Source of the DNA: Terriglobia bacterium
Lineage (GTDB): Bacteria; Acidobacteriota; Terriglobia; Terriglobales; Acidobacteriaceae
Length of the DNA: 64,000 bases
Direction of reading: 5' to 3'
NCBI GenBank assembly: GCA_020073665.1
Contig: JAIQEU010000006.1
Location: forward strand, 1 to 64,000
The position numbers were made by a program, and so were the translations under genes. The notes below the pieces were generated by a model that did not search any database, was not told where the DNA came from, and saw nothing but the letters and a program-made list of their open reading frames with translations. This document shows positions 36,153-44,977 of the stretch, piece by piece (positions within the stretch are counted from its first letter, which is position 1; every line of letters starts with the position of its first letter).

Positions 36153-36374
36153 TCAAACTGCCGAAACCTCGGAGTGCCTGGCACGGTTCAGCGGCGAATG
36201 AGCATTATCAGCGGCATTCGACCGTAGGGAGTGCATCAGCATCCACGAATACTCGAATTCCTGTCCACACTCAAGGCAGATTTGGTACGTCCGTTTCTTG
36301 ATGGTGAACACACGGCTCAGGTGGGCGTGCTGGCACCCGAAGGCAAGCTGGAAAATCCACGGCAGCAGGTTCAT
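36153..36374 (-). CDS. Small protein with one CxxC pair, 73 aa
   Basis: Reads KKRTYQICLECGQEFEYSW in the middle, with CLEC as a likely metal pair together with C14/H16 region residues, then MHSLRSNAADNAHSP. Similar short proteins are common in acidobacteria. Its ATG overlaps the GH130 stop by four bases, so it is the third gene of the GT4-GH130 operon. Confidence 0.7.
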   Translation of the reverse strand: MNLLPWIFQLAFGCQHAHLSRVFTIKKRTYQICLECGQEFEYSWMLMHSLRSNAADNAHSPLNRARHSEVSAV

Positions 36375-37378
36375 AAATCCTGCGATCGCTGGCCTTGCTC
36401 GCTGCTTCCATGGGCATCCAGCCAGCCCAGTAGCGAGCGAACGCTGCCACGAGCCAAGGCGATGGAGCAGTCGGCGGCGCCGTAGTAGAGGTTGATGGTA
36501 TCGCCATCCGAATTCATGGTGTAGCCGCAGGGAAATACGACGTCGTTGACATCGCCGTTACGCTCATAGTCAGCCTCGGGGCCGAAGATCCACGAATCTC
36601 CTCGCAGTAAGCACTTTTCCGGATTCTCAAGGTCGAACAGCGCCAAGCCCAACCGATACAGACAGCCCCCGGGCGTGTGCCGTACTCCATGGTAGAGCAC
36701 GAGCCATCCCCTGGAAGTCTCGATGGGTGGCGGCGACAGCCCAATCTTGTTTGCATCCCACCAAGCGCCACGGCGCGCTTCCAGCATAAGTCTATGTCTG
36801 CCCCAATGGCGCAGGTCCGGAGAGTAGGAAATCCAAATGTGAGCTCCGAGTGTCGTCATGGGACGATGAATGAGCGCCCAGTATCCATTGATCCGCCGAG
36901 GCAGGAGCGCGCTGTCTTTGTCATCTGGCGGCATAATGACGGCGTAGCGCTCGAAGGTTCGGAAGTCCTTGGTCAACGCCAGAGACACTCCGGGGCCACC
37001 GCGCGAATAAGAGGTGTAGGTAACCGCATATTGCTGCAGTTCGGGCACGAAGGTGATGCGAGGATCCTCAATGCCCCAGATTTCTTCCGGATACTCCTTC
37101 GGGCTGGGCATCAGCGTCGGCTCGCTGTCAATTTGCCACCTATCGACACCGTTCTGGGAACGAGCCGCACAAAGATGCGACAAACCGCGTCGGTCCTCTA
37201 CGCGGCAAAGCAGCAGGGTAGAACCATCCGCCAGGAGCGTCGCGCCCGCATTGAACACACTATTGATAGAGTATGGCCAATCTTTGCTGGACAGAATCGG
37301 GTTGGCAGGGTGCCGAAGAAGCAGCGGCTCGTAGCGAGCGCTCGTAAGATTCAGGAGTGTGGGTTCGTTGATAGTCAC
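36371..37378 (-). CDS. Glycoside hydrolase family 130 protein (mannoside phosphorylase-like)
   Basis: The 335-residue protein is a five-bladed GH130 enzyme: NSVFNAGATLLADGSTLLLC, the conserved GIEDPRIT motif, and late YYGAADCSIALARGS. GH130 members phosphorolyse beta-mannosides. I chose GTG 37378, which overlaps the glycosyltransferase stop as GTGA; an upstream ATG at 37417 is possible. The coupling with the GT4 gene suggests making and trimming of the same mannose-containing glycan (inference). Confidence 0.88.
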   Translation of the reverse strand: MTINEPTLLNLTSARYEPLLLRHPANPILSSKDWPYSINSVFNAGATLLADGSTLLLCRVEDRRGLSHLCAARSQNGVDRWQIDSEPTLMPSPKEYPEEIWGIEDPRITFVPELQQYAVTYTSYSRGGPGVSLALTKDFRTFERYAVIMPPDDKDSALLPRRINGYWALIHRPMTTLGAHIWISYSPDLRHWGRHRLMLEARRGAWWDANKIGLSPPPIETSRGWLVLYHGVRHTPGGCLYRLGLALFDLENPEKCLLRGDSWIFGPEADYERNGDVNDVVFPCGYTMNSDGDTINLYYGAADCSIALARGSVRSLLGWLDAHGSSEQGQRSQDL

Positions 37379-39780
37379 GACGGCATTTCCATTTGTTCGG
37401 TTCCTTGCAGCGAACACATCTCCAGCAGAGCCATCAAGAACGAGAGCGTCGATTCTGCTCCCTGGTTCTCATTGGCGCGGTCGGGATGCAGGCCGTCCCG
37501 GCATCCGCCGGTTACGGAGTCATAAAGAGGGAGTTGCAGATCATTGTCGCCCAGGAACCAGTTGAAAGCCGACCAGGCTTCGACGCGCCAGCGGCTGTCG
37601 CCAGTCACGCGGTACGCCTGCAGACACGCGGAGACCGCGCCGGCGGCTTCAAGTGGCTGCTGGTCGAATCGGGCTTTTTCACCACCCTGGCGATAAAAGC
37701 CTTGCGACCCGATCGGTACAAAGTGGCGGTTGATTTCGCAATGTTGCGTTTTCAACAGCCAATCCAGCGCTTCGAGACCGACGGAAACCATGCGATCATC
37801 CGAGCACGCGGAGCCCACAAGCAGCATGGCCTGGGGTATTCTCGCGTTGCCGTAGGCAAGAACATCCTCAAACCACTTCCAATCCGGGCGGCTGATCGCC
37901 TTATACATTTCGAGCAATCGCTGCGCCAGCGCGGATCTCACTCTCTGGGCGTCGCGGTCTCCAGGATACGAAGCGAGGTATTCCTGAAGTCCGAGCAGGG
38001 TATAGGCCCAGGCACGAGGACTGCTGAATTCCACCGCTGCCGAGAGCGAAAACTCAAACAAGCGCCCGGCAGCACACTTCAACCCTTGATCTTCGGACCG
38101 GCCCAGGACCGTCCCCAGTCCCCACAACGCGCGTCCGTGACAGTCTTCGGAGCCCTCAGCTTCGCTCCACCGGCGATCGTAGCTGAGGAAGTTTCTGAAT
38201 CTACACTTCACTGGATCAAATGCATGCTCCAAGAACGACAAATACCGGAAAGACGAATCCAGAGTCACCGAATCTGGAGCCGCTGGGGTGGTTCTCCCAA
38301 GCGGATGGTTGCCCGGCTGCGCCAGCAGGACCGTGAAAATGAGGGCGCGAGCGTTGTCGTCAGTGGTATAGCCTTCTCCGCGATTGGGGATGGTGAAGAT
38401 CGAGTGCTGCAGCATGCCTGTGTCATCGGTCAGCCGGTTCAGGTGATTCAGTTTCAACTCAGGTAGCTGGTCCAGCGATTTTTTGGCGACCCGAGCCGAG
38501 AACTGAACATGTGGACTCTCCATGCGGTCGCTGCGCACCCGGGCGAAACTATCCATGTAGCCTTGCGCCACTCTTTTCCAGACCATCTCCCGCGCGAACT
38601 GATAAGCGCGCTTACGCATGGCATGGCGGATGGCCGGGGTGTCCAAGAGTTCGATTGTCTTTTGGGCAATAGCTCTGGGATTTTGGAAGGGCACCAGCGC
38701 GCCGCGACGGCCGTCTAACAACTCAATCGCGTGCCAATATGGAGTCGAGATAATCGCCTTACCTGCCCCCAGTGCATAGGCCAGCGTCCCGGAAACCACC
38801 TGGGCCTCGTGGCGGTAAGGAGTGATGTAGATGTCAGCGGCGCCGATGAACTCAACCATCTCCTCCGGACTGACGAAGCGATTGTGGAAGAACACACTCG
38901 ACTCCACTCCCACCTCTTTCGCCAAGGCCTGCAAGCCCTCTCGATACTGGTCGCCTTCGCGACGGAGGATGTGTGGGTGGGTCGCTCCTGCGACGATGTA
39001 AACCGCATTCTTGTGCTTCGCCAAAATGTCCGGCATCGCCTGTATGACGTTTTCGATTCCTTTGTTCGGCGAGAGCAAGCCAAACGTGAGCAGAACCGCT
39101 TTCCCTTCCACACCGAAACGGTCCTTGTAGAAATTGGGATCCAGGAATGGCAGGTCGGGAACGCCGTGAGGCACCATGTCGATCTTGCTGCCGGGAACTT
39201 TGAAGATTTCCTGCAGGAACTGGGACGAGAGCTGGCTCATGACAATGAGCCGGTCCGAAAGCTCTGCGATCTCTTCCATGACCATCAGTTGGTTAGGGTC
39301 TGGTTCGCGCAGAACCGTATGCAGCGTGGTCACCACCGGCATCTTCAGACCGCGCAACAGATGCAAAATATGGCTTCCGGCGGGGCCGCCGAAGATTCCA
39401 TACTCGTGCTGCAGGCAGACCATGTCGATATTGTTGAAGTTCAAGAAGTGAGCTGCTTCTTGGTACGAAGTCACGTCATCCTGGGCGAGCGACCATCTCA
39501 CCCGTGCAGGATAGTCATAGCCACGCTCCGTGTCGTTCACTGGCAGCGCCAGCAATCGCGCGGTCCCGTACTCCGCGGATATCGCGCTACACAGGTCTGT
39601 GGTGAAGGTAGCAATTCCACATTGTCGCGGAAGATAGTTTCCGATCACTGCGATTCGAGTGGGCAGCGAAGGCTTCGACTGCAATCGTGGGCGAGCCGCT
39701 GACACCCCACCCCGTACCAGGGGGCGCGGGCCGAGGACCTCTAGGACCCCGTCTGGAAACACAGTGCTTGGTAGCGACAT
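37375..39780 (-). CDS. GT4 glycosyltransferase fused to an (alpha/alpha)6 domain
   Basis: The 801-residue protein has an N-terminal GT-B fold of family GT4 (about 40-410: CGIATFTTDL, LQHEYGIFGGPAGS, LTFGLLSPNKGIENVIQAMP, then the donor-site SGTLAYALGAGKAIISTPY) and a C-terminal helical toroid (about 450-790: GEGYTTDDNARALIFTVLLA, GRALWGLGTVLG, FYRQGGEKARFDQQPLEAAG). The second half looks like a glycosidase-type (alpha/alpha)6 domain. AAGGGACAA precedes the ATG. An operator-like palindrome lies 157 bp upstream. Confidence 0.88.
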   Translation of the reverse strand: MSLPSTVFPDGVLEVLGPRPLVRGGVSAARPRLQSKPSLPTRIAVIGNYLPRQCGIATFTTDLCSAISAEYGTARLLALPVNDTERGYDYPARVRWSLAQDDVTSYQEAAHFLNFNNIDMVCLQHEYGIFGGPAGSHILHLLRGLKMPVVTTLHTVLREPDPNQLMVMEEIAELSDRLIVMSQLSSQFLQEIFKVPGSKIDMVPHGVPDLPFLDPNFYKDRFGVEGKAVLLTFGLLSPNKGIENVIQAMPDILAKHKNAVYIVAGATHPHILRREGDQYREGLQALAKEVGVESSVFFHNRFVSPEEMVEFIGAADIYITPYRHEAQVVSGTLAYALGAGKAIISTPYWHAIELLDGRRGALVPFQNPRAIAQKTIELLDTPAIRHAMRKRAYQFAREMVWKRVAQGYMDSFARVRSDRMESPHVQFSARVAKKSLDQLPELKLNHLNRLTDDTGMLQHSIFTIPNRGEGYTTDDNARALIFTVLLAQPGNHPLGRTTPAAPDSVTLDSSFRYLSFLEHAFDPVKCRFRNFLSYDRRWSEAEGSEDCHGRALWGLGTVLGRSEDQGLKCAAGRLFEFSLSAAVEFSSPRAWAYTLLGLQEYLASYPGDRDAQRVRSALAQRLLEMYKAISRPDWKWFEDVLAYGNARIPQAMLLVGSACSDDRMVSVGLEALDWLLKTQHCEINRHFVPIGSQGFYRQGGEKARFDQQPLEAAGAVSACLQAYRVTGDSRWRVEAWSAFNWFLGDNDLQLPLYDSVTGGCRDGLHPDRANENQGAESTLSFLMALLEMCSLQGTEQMEMPS

Positions 39781-40109
39781 TTGTCCCTTACTCGATGAGA
39801 GCAGGTGCTGAAGGAGTCCATAGTTCAGATGGTCCCCAAGCGATCACCGGCGCTGGTTAGAGACCAGGGATGGCTGGTCTAGTCACAGATATAGTTTTGG
39901 CTATTGAGAGTATTGAACGAAAGTGGGCCTTCGGACTGGTCAAAATTGACCAGATATGCCTCGGGTGGCATCTGGGGACGCTATCAACAGCGAAATACGA
40001 GTTTGCGACTCTCCAGGCCGGGGTTTCAGCCTTGGTCCACACAGCCTGGATCAAGTCGGCCCCAGTTCACGCCTGCTCTAAAGGATTGGATCCCTCACTC
40101 GCGACGCCT
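39781..40109. other. Intergenic region with operator
   Basis: No protein gene seen; contains the palindrome at 39937-39952. Confidence 0.4.
39937..39952. promoter_or_regulatory. Palindromic operator candidate (TGGTCA-N4-TGACCA)
   Basis: Perfect arms around AAAT; extended as ACTGGTCA...TGACCAGA. It is 157 bp upstream of the GT4 gene. Confidence 0.65.
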
Positions 40110-40226
40110 CTAATTCCATCGTTTCCGCATCAGGGATCGATCGCGCACCGTAATCAGGGTCAGAACAATACCCGCCAGAAGCATCAACGTCGCTATCGCG
40201 CCAATGCATAGGTCTATTTCGCGCAT
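40110..40226 (-). CDS. Possible 38-aa single-helix membrane protein
   Basis: Reads MREIDLCIGAIATLMLLAGI, a hydrophobic helix, and a basic end (VRDRSLMRKRWN), with GAGG upstream. Helix plus positive tail is typical of small inner-membrane proteins. Confidence 0.5.
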   Translation of the reverse strand: MREIDLCIGAIATLMLLAGIVLTLITVRDRSLMRKRWN

Positions 40227-40286
40227 CAGGAGCACCTCTTGACGGTAACGGTGTCCGGAACGAACGAGCGCTCCGTCGCCACGACT

Positions 40287-40538
40287 CTACGGCCGCTTCG
40301 CCTTGGCTTCGTTTACCCGCAACGAACGTCCGTCCAGGTCACTGCCGCTCAGGGCCAGACAGGCTTTGTCCGCTGCACTGGCGTCGGTCATTTCAACAAA
40401 AGCGAATCCCTTCGAACGTCCAGTTTCCTTGTCCATCACAATGTTGACCCGTTCGACCGCTCCATGCGCCTCAAACAAGGTTCGAAGTTGCGGCTCAGTG
40501 GTGCTGTGGGGGAGATTACCGACATAAAGATTTTTCAC
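40287..40538 (-). CDS. RRM-type RNA-binding protein
   Basis: An 83-residue single RNA-recognition motif with RNP2 (LYVGNL) and RNP1 (KGFAFVEM). Such bacterial RRM proteins bind single-stranded RNA and are often cold or stress induced. The start is GTG 40538, with GAGGAA upstream and homology starting at KNLYVGNL. Confidence 0.93.
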   Translation of the reverse strand: MKNLYVGNLPHSTTEPQLRTLFEAHGAVERVNIVMDKETGRSKGFAFVEMTDASAADKACLALSGSDLDGRSLRVNEAKAKRP

Positions 40539-40700
40539 TGTATTTCCTCGTGTTTGAATTTCAGAATTTCTTCTGTGAAGTCTCGGCAAGTCTTGTGCCT
40601 TAAAGCGCGCCGGCCCATGTCCCGTCTGGATCTGCCGCGGCCGAGAACCGAAATGGGAGGCGAATATATGCCGCCCCCCATTTCTCTCTAACTACTGGCT

Positions 40701-41201
40701 TTACGCGGCCTTGGATTGAACCTTGCCTTCCAGGGTCTTCTCACTGCCAACATTCACCTTGATCTGCTTGGGCTTGGCTTCGGCCTTCTTGGCCAGGTGA
40801 ACCTTCAACACGCCTCTGTCATAGTGGGCGCTCACTTGCCCTGTATCCACGGAACTGGGGAGCGTGAACGAGCGGGTAAAGCTTCCGTACTGCCGCTCGA
40901 TGCGACGGAAGTTCTCCTCTTTCTCTTCCTTCTCGATCTTGCGCTCGCCGTGCACGGTCAGGGTGTTGCTCTCGATGCGGACATCAATGTCTTTTTCGTC
41001 GATGCCCGGGACTTCAAGCTTCAACGTGATGGTGTGCTCGTCTTCGTAGATGTCCACCGGCGGCGCGAAGCTGGTGGTGGTCAACGCCTCTTCCGGGCCT
41101 TCGGGAATATACGACTCACGGAACAGACGGTTCATGCGATTCATGCGTTCTTGCATCGTAGAAAACTCACGGAAAGGATCCCAACGGGTCAATACTGACA
41201 T
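40701..41201 (-). CDS. hsp20: Small heat shock protein, Hsp20/alpha-crystallin family
   Basis: A 166-residue chaperone: N-terminal LTRWDPFREFSTMQERMNRM, an alpha-crystallin domain (about 45-140: PPVDIYEDEHTITLKLEVPG, GSFTRSFTLPSSVD, GVLKVHLAKK) and a Lys-rich tail. It holds unfolding proteins under stress. The ATG follows GGAGGAACC. Its upstream leader (41228-41279) is shared with the second SYLF gene. Confidence 0.95.
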   Translation of the reverse strand: MSVLTRWDPFREFSTMQERMNRMNRLFRESYIPEGPEEALTTTSFAPPVDIYEDEHTITLKLEVPGIDEKDIDVRIESNTLTVHGERKIEKEEKEENFRRIERQYGSFTRSFTLPSSVDTGQVSAHYDRGVLKVHLAKKAEAKPKQIKVNVGSEKTLEGKVQSKAA

Positions 41202-41227
41202 AAGGTGGTTCCTCCTTCAGAGGAAAG

Positions 41228-41279
41228 CTAAGAGGAAAAACTCCAGATGGGCTGACTTAGTTCAGAGAACCTGAAAGAG
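41228..41279 (-). promoter_or_regulatory. Conserved leader shared by hsp20 and SYLF copy 2
   Basis: On the minus strand it runs from CTCTTTCAGG through CTAAGTCAGCCCATCTG to TCCTCTTAG. It aligns with 51904-51956 at about 47 of 53 positions, and both copies end about 27 bp before the start codon. Confidence 0.65.
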
Positions 41280-41372
41280 TAAGAAGAGGTAGCTCGCTCA
41301 ATCACGATGCTAGGCTTCTGCCGTACCGTTGTCAAGCTGCCCTGAGAATGCCAGGTCTCGATCTAAAAGTAC

Positions 41373-41388
41373 TGGTCACAATTGACCA
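41373..41388. promoter_or_regulatory. Palindromic operator candidate (TGGTCA-N4-TGACCA)
   Basis: Perfect arms around CAAT; 34 bp before the zinc-finger gene and 172 bp before hsp20, so it may act on both. Confidence 0.65.
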
Positions 41389-41422
41389 TCTTTTTCGCCG
41401 AGCAGCGCTGCACCATGTAACT

Positions 41423-41563
41423 ATGAAAGCCAAGAAGGAAGAAGCCCTCACGGTTCGTTGCCCCACTTGCGGCGCTAAGCCGGGAGAAAAGTGTGAGCTT
41501 AGCACTGGCCTGCCCCGCACCGAGCCGCATCGAGATCGCCGCTTGACGGCTTCGGACAAGTAA
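41423..41563 (+). CDS. Small zinc-finger protein, 46 aa
   Basis: Reads CPTCGAKPGEKCELSTG, then PHRDRR: a CxxC plus C/H pattern for one zinc ion. Close relatives are common in acidobacterial genomes. The operator at 41373 lies where a promoter would be. Confidence 0.7.
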   Translation: MKAKKEEALTVRCPTCGAKPGEKCELSTGLPRTEPHRDRRLTASDK

Positions 41564-41587
41564 CCGGTTCACGATACAGTCTTGCGC

Positions 41588-42034
41588 TCAAGCCAGCACC
41601 GGCTCGGCAAGGGCTGGGCCGAGGCGATCGAAAGCCTCGTTCACCGACGCGGTGGCTGCTGTACGCTCTTCTGGAGTAGGCGTTGGAATCTGAAGCAGCC
41701 CTTGCCTGCCGAGATCCGCTGGAAGCGTGAATGCGTTTTGGTGCTGCATCACAGCGTCCAGGATGTGCGCCAACCCTTCGGACTGATATCCATTATCAAA
41801 GTGGACGCCGATGCAATGAAATGTGGACGCTGACATCCAGTACTCACAAGCCAGAAGCCAATGGCCTCGGGTCAGGGATGACCAGAACTTCAGATAATCC
41901 AAAGTGCCGCCCGTAGCGAAGCCGTATTCAATGTGAATCAGGCCCGTTTGGGCGCCACGCATCAGGTCTGCCCAAGACACAACAATGGCAGATTCAAGAA
42001 TTCGCTCGAGGCTTCGGTTCTCGTTAGGTTTCAT
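41588..42034 (-). CDS. Conserved hypothetical protein, 148 aa
   Basis: No domain recognised. The protein is soluble and helical, with aromatic-rich LKFWSSLTRGHWLLACEYWM. GGGAGTG precedes ATG 42034. It follows the 143-aa gene by 28 bp, so the two form a unit. Confidence 0.65.
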   Translation of the reverse strand: MKPNENRSLERILESAIVVSWADLMRGAQTGLIHIEYGFATGGTLDYLKFWSSLTRGHWLLACEYWMSASTFHCIGVHFDNGYQSEGLAHILDAVMQHQNAFTLPADLGRQGLLQIPTPTPEERTAATASVNEAFDRLGPALAEPVLA

Positions 42035-42062
42035 AAGTTCACTCCCTGGACCGGAGACGCGC

Positions 42063-42494
42063 TCAGCCTCTGGCCCATTCTGCGTCGCGCTGGGACGCCC
42101 GTCGCGCCTCGGTGCTATCCAGGCAGCAGCTCTTTTGGATATGGCGCGAGTGTGCCGAAACGCTGGCATAGGGCACACCCAGAAAACGCTTGGCAACGAT
42201 TTCCGTCACTTCGAGCCCATTAAAGTGTTGCCCCTTGACCTTACCTAGAATCCGCTTTACTGCGTCCTGTATCTTCGTCGTCCCAAGGGCCCCAAAGACC
42301 GTCACCTTGATCTCTGCTGCCATGAAGAAGAAGTTCCATCCCGCGGCATGGATTTTGTGATCAAGGGCGACGGCATCCAGAGCCTTAACCAGGCTCCAGT
42401 CCCCGGAATAGGGTTCACTCTCCAGCCCCAGGAGTTGCGACATCAAGGGCCACTCTTTTATCAGGATGGTGCCCACCTGGACAGTTGTGGCCAT
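42063..42494 (-). CDS. Conserved hypothetical protein, 143 aa
   Basis: No named domain. It contains HKIHAAGWNFFFMAAEIKVT and a helical region before a Cys-containing C-terminus. GGAGG lies five bases before ATG 42494. Probably co-transcribed with the 148-aa gene and separated from the PEP-CTERM gene by a terminator. Confidence 0.65.
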   Translation of the reverse strand: MATTVQVGTILIKEWPLMSQLLGLESEPYSGDWSLVKALDAVALDHKIHAAGWNFFFMAAEIKVTVFGALGTTKIQDAVKRILGKVKGQHFNGLEVTEIVAKRFLGVPYASVSAHSRHIQKSCCLDSTEARRASQRDAEWARG

Positions 42495-42504
42495 GAATCC
42501 TCCG

Positions 42505-42538
42505 AAGAAACCCCGCGCCGGGGTTAGCCGCGCGGGGT
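42505..42538 (-). terminator. Rho-independent terminator after PEP-CTERM copy 2
   Basis: On the minus strand ACCCCGCGC pairs perfectly with GCGCGGGGT, followed by TTTCTTC. Confidence 0.75.
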
Positions 42539-42560
42539 CTGAAACGAACAGCGGTATCGG

Positions 42561-43166
42561 TTACACCGACTTCAGTTTGCGCCGGACGAGCCCTGCAATA
42601 CCAACCAAGCCCGTACCCAGAAGACTGAGAGTGCCGGGCTCGGGGACGACAATGTTGGTGTCGCCGCTCGAAATGCCGGTCGAACCATTGAAGAAGCCCT
42701 TGCCGGTGTTGACCGTCAGCTGCACGGTTACACCGTTGCCGCCGCCCATCGTTCCGCTAAGGGCGCCAGTGAGAGTGTAGTTGTGAGTACCGTTCGCCAA
42801 CGTCACCAGGGTCCAGGTAACCGGGCCGCTGAAGGTGCCGCTGAAGATCACACCGTTGGGAACGCCGCTGGTTCCATTGCCGGTGATGGAGAAGGTGCCT
42901 CCTGCTGCAAACGTGCCGCCCATCTGCAAGGATCCACTGCTCAACGCACCGGTCGAGAAGTTCACGGACCCAAGGTTGTTGCCGGTAATCAATCCCCCTC
43001 CGCCGAGACCGTTTACGGCAATAAGCGTCGATCCGGTCAAGGTGAGGCCACTATTGGTGCCTGCGAGGGTGCCGCCGCTGTTGGTGAAATCAATGCTGCT
43101 GCCAGCAAAAGCGGCAAGTGGAAGAGCTAGAGCCAGAATCGCGAGGAAAACAGTTTTCTTGATCAT
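42561..43166 (-). CDS. PEP-CTERM sorted surface protein, copy 2
   Basis: A 201-residue paralog of the 16787-17389 product: signal peptide, SSIDFTNSGGTLAGTNSGLT body, and the sorting tag VPEPGTLSLLGTGLVGIAGL with VRRK. The two proteins differ by scattered substitutions only. The ATG at 43166 has AGGAG at a long 13-base spacing. Confidence 0.9.
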   Translation of the reverse strand: MIKKTVFLAILALALPLAAFAGSSIDFTNSGGTLAGTNSGLTLTGSTLIAVNGLGGGGLITGNNLGSVNFSTGALSSGSLQMGGTFAAGGTFSITGNGTSGVPNGVIFSGTFSGPVTWTLVTLANGTHNYTLTGALSGTMGGGNGVTVQLTVNTGKGFFNGSTGISSGDTNIVVPEPGTLSLLGTGLVGIAGLVRRKLKSV

Positions 43167-43302
43167 TTGGTCGGTATTTTCTCCTGGGTAATCACGAGAC
43201 CTTGGGGGAGGGTTCGTGAGGATGCAACGAATCGCTGGTTTTTGGGAGCTGCTGTCCGTCCGTTTGCAGCAGCCATTATTGGGCTGGGTGGCACATCAAG
43301 AC

Positions 43303-43318
43303 TGCTCAAAAGTGAACA
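43303..43318. promoter_or_regulatory. Palindromic operator candidate (TGCTCA-N4-TGAACA)
   Basis: 137 bp upstream of PEP-CTERM copy 2; the copy 1 gene has its related site 144 bp upstream. Confidence 0.6.
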
Positions 43319-43337
43319 CTCTTGCTGGAATCTAGGC

Positions 43338-43469
43338 TTACAGTGCGGCAGCCGTCCGAGTGAACGCGGTGAGAACGATCGCTGCCAAGGTGATGAAAAT
43401 CAACGTAGCGCCAGCCAGCAGCACGATCTCGCTCAGCAGATCGGGACTCAGCAGATCTTCCCGGTGCAT
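43338..43469 (-). CDS. Small single-helix membrane protein, 43 aa
   Basis: Reads MHREDLLSPDLLSEIVLLAG followed by a hydrophobic helix. AGGAGG is well spaced before ATG 43469. No family recognised. Confidence 0.6.
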   Translation of the reverse strand: MHREDLLSPDLLSEIVLLAGATLIFITLAAIVLTAFTRTAAAL

Positions 43470-43586
43470 TGCACTCCTCCTGGGGACACTCTGCGCCGCC
43501 AGTTGGTTAAGGCACGCCGGCTGGCCTAGCGGATGAATTGCCCTCCTGATCCAGTTGCCAGATTTGCTCATTTCCAGTGGAAATAC

Positions 43587-43602
43587 TGCTCAATATGGCT
43601 CA
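43587..43602. promoter_or_regulatory. Palindromic operator candidate (TGCTCA-N4-GGCTCA), one mismatch
   Basis: 90 bp upstream of the Crp/Fnr copy 2 gene; suggests autoregulation. A separate 15-bp palindrome (ATTTCCA-G-TGGAAAT) lies just before it at 43570-43584. Confidence 0.45.
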
Positions 43603-43692
43603 CTTCCGGAAACCCTCGGCCATAACGACGATCATTGCCCCGCGTCACGATTTGCACGAATCGAAGTCCCTTTTCGGACTATACTTGCTGAG

Positions 43693-44370
43693 ATGAGTGC
43701 TATTGCAGCAACCAGGAAGAACCACGGCTTCGACCCCAACGCCTTCCTCGCGACTATCGGCACCGGCAGGAAGACCTTGGCTGTTCCGAAAAAGGAAACG
43801 ATATACACACAAGGAGATCAGGCGGACGCTGTCTTCTACATCCAAAAAGGCAGAGTGAGGCTGACGGTCGTATCCCAGACCGGCAGAGAAGCAACTTTGG
43901 GTATGTTAGGTGAAAGCAACTTCTTTGGCGAAGGCGCGCTGGCAGGCCAAGCTTTGCGGATGGGATCTGCCTCTGCGCTGACGGATTGCGAAATTCTGCG
44001 GATCGACAAGAAGGCAATGATCGAAGCCCTCCATCGGGAACATGCATTTTCAGAAGTGTTCGTGGCGTATTTGCTCGCGCGCAACATCCGTTATGAAGAG
44101 GATTTGGTTGACCAGTTGTTTAACTCCAGCGAAAAGCGGTTGGCTCGAGTCCTTCTGCTGCTGGCCCATTTTGGCAAGGAAGGCGTGCCCGAAACCGTGG
44201 TTCCCAAGATAAGTCAGGAAACCCTCGCAGAGATGGTCGGGACCACCCGCTCACGAGTGAGCTTTTTCATGAACCGGTTCAGGAAGCTGGGCCTTATTCA
44301 CTACTCCGGCGGTATAGAAGGCGGATTGCAGGTCCACAGCTCGCTGCTCAGCATCGTTTTGAACGACTGA
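43693..44370 (+). CDS. Crp/Fnr family regulator, copy 2 of a paralog pair
   Basis: The 225-residue protein shares the whole effector and DNA-binding core with the gene at 14294: GDQADAVFYIQKGRVRLTVV, GESNFFGEGALAGQ, the dimer helix LARNIRYEEDLVDQLFNSSE and the same recognition helix GTTRSRVSFFMNRFRKLG. It lacks the Arg-rich N-terminal extension, and has a short insertion (GGIEGGLQVH) near the end. ATG 43693 is chosen because similarity starts there; the frame is open further upstream. Confidence 0.92.
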   Translation: MSAIAATRKNHGFDPNAFLATIGTGRKTLAVPKKETIYTQGDQADAVFYIQKGRVRLTVVSQTGREATLGMLGESNFFGEGALAGQALRMGSASALTDCEILRIDKKAMIEALHREHAFSEVFVAYLLARNIRYEEDLVDQLFNSSEKRLARVLLLLAHFGKEGVPETVVPKISQETLAEMVGTTRSRVSFFMNRFRKLGLIHYSGGIEGGLQVHSSLLSIVLND

Positions 44371-44427
44371 GCGCCCCCACGAATTCAGCCGAAGATGTCG
44401 GCGCGGCTTTACCCTCCTGGAAAGAAT

Positions 44428-44919
44428 TCACTGCTTGTCGTTCCCAGCTTGAAGTATCTCTTCCCGGTCTGCCCAGCCACCTTCAGGGGAGGCAACAATC
44501 TTGACTGCCGTCCGTGGCGTCTTGCCTGTTCGCCCCGAACCTTTGGCGTAGCTTATGCCCGCCGAAGGTTTTCCTTTCGTAGCCCCAGCGCCAGTTTTCT
44601 CGCGAACCTCTGGCCTGACTCCGAGTTTGCCGGCCGTCTGGGTATCAAGCCCCCCTGTGACCGGCAGATTCTCAGCCTTCTGATACGCGCGGATGCTGGC
44701 CCGAGTCCGTAGACCGAGGACGCCATCGACTTGGCCTCGGTAGTGTCCTTTGTCGCGCAGGGTTTCCTGAAGGATCTTGATATCGCTCTGATGTAGGGTC
44801 GCAATTTCTCCTTTGCTGGAGTCAGATGCTGCACTTTGTGGGAAGCCTTGTACCAACATCCCAGTCGTCAGAAGTATGAAGGCGCTGCCAGCCCACCGGG
44901 TCTTGCTCGCGAAAAACAT
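44428..44919 (-). CDS. Exported peptidoglycan-binding domain protein
   Basis: The 163-residue protein has a signal peptide (GSAFILLTTGMLVQGFPQSA) and a peptidoglycan-binding_1 domain (about 45-100: LHQSDIKILQETLRDKGHYR, GLRTRASIRAYQKAENLPVT), then a Lys/Gly-rich tail. It probably binds the cell wall. AAAGGAGAA precedes ATG 44919. It follows the DUF5818-like gene by 58 bp. The pair has a decayed duplicate at 20.4-20.7 kb. Confidence 0.88.
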   Translation of the reverse strand: MFFASKTRWAGSAFILLTTGMLVQGFPQSAASDSSKGEIATLHQSDIKILQETLRDKGHYRGQVDGVLGLRTRASIRAYQKAENLPVTGGLDTQTAGKLGVRPEVREKTGAGATKGKPSAGISYAKGSGRTGKTPRTAVKIVASPEGGWADREEILQAGNDKQ

Positions 44920-44977
44920 GCCTTCTCCTTTGGACCGGCGCTGACGCCGCACAGCTTACCCGGGCGTGGACGCTGTG

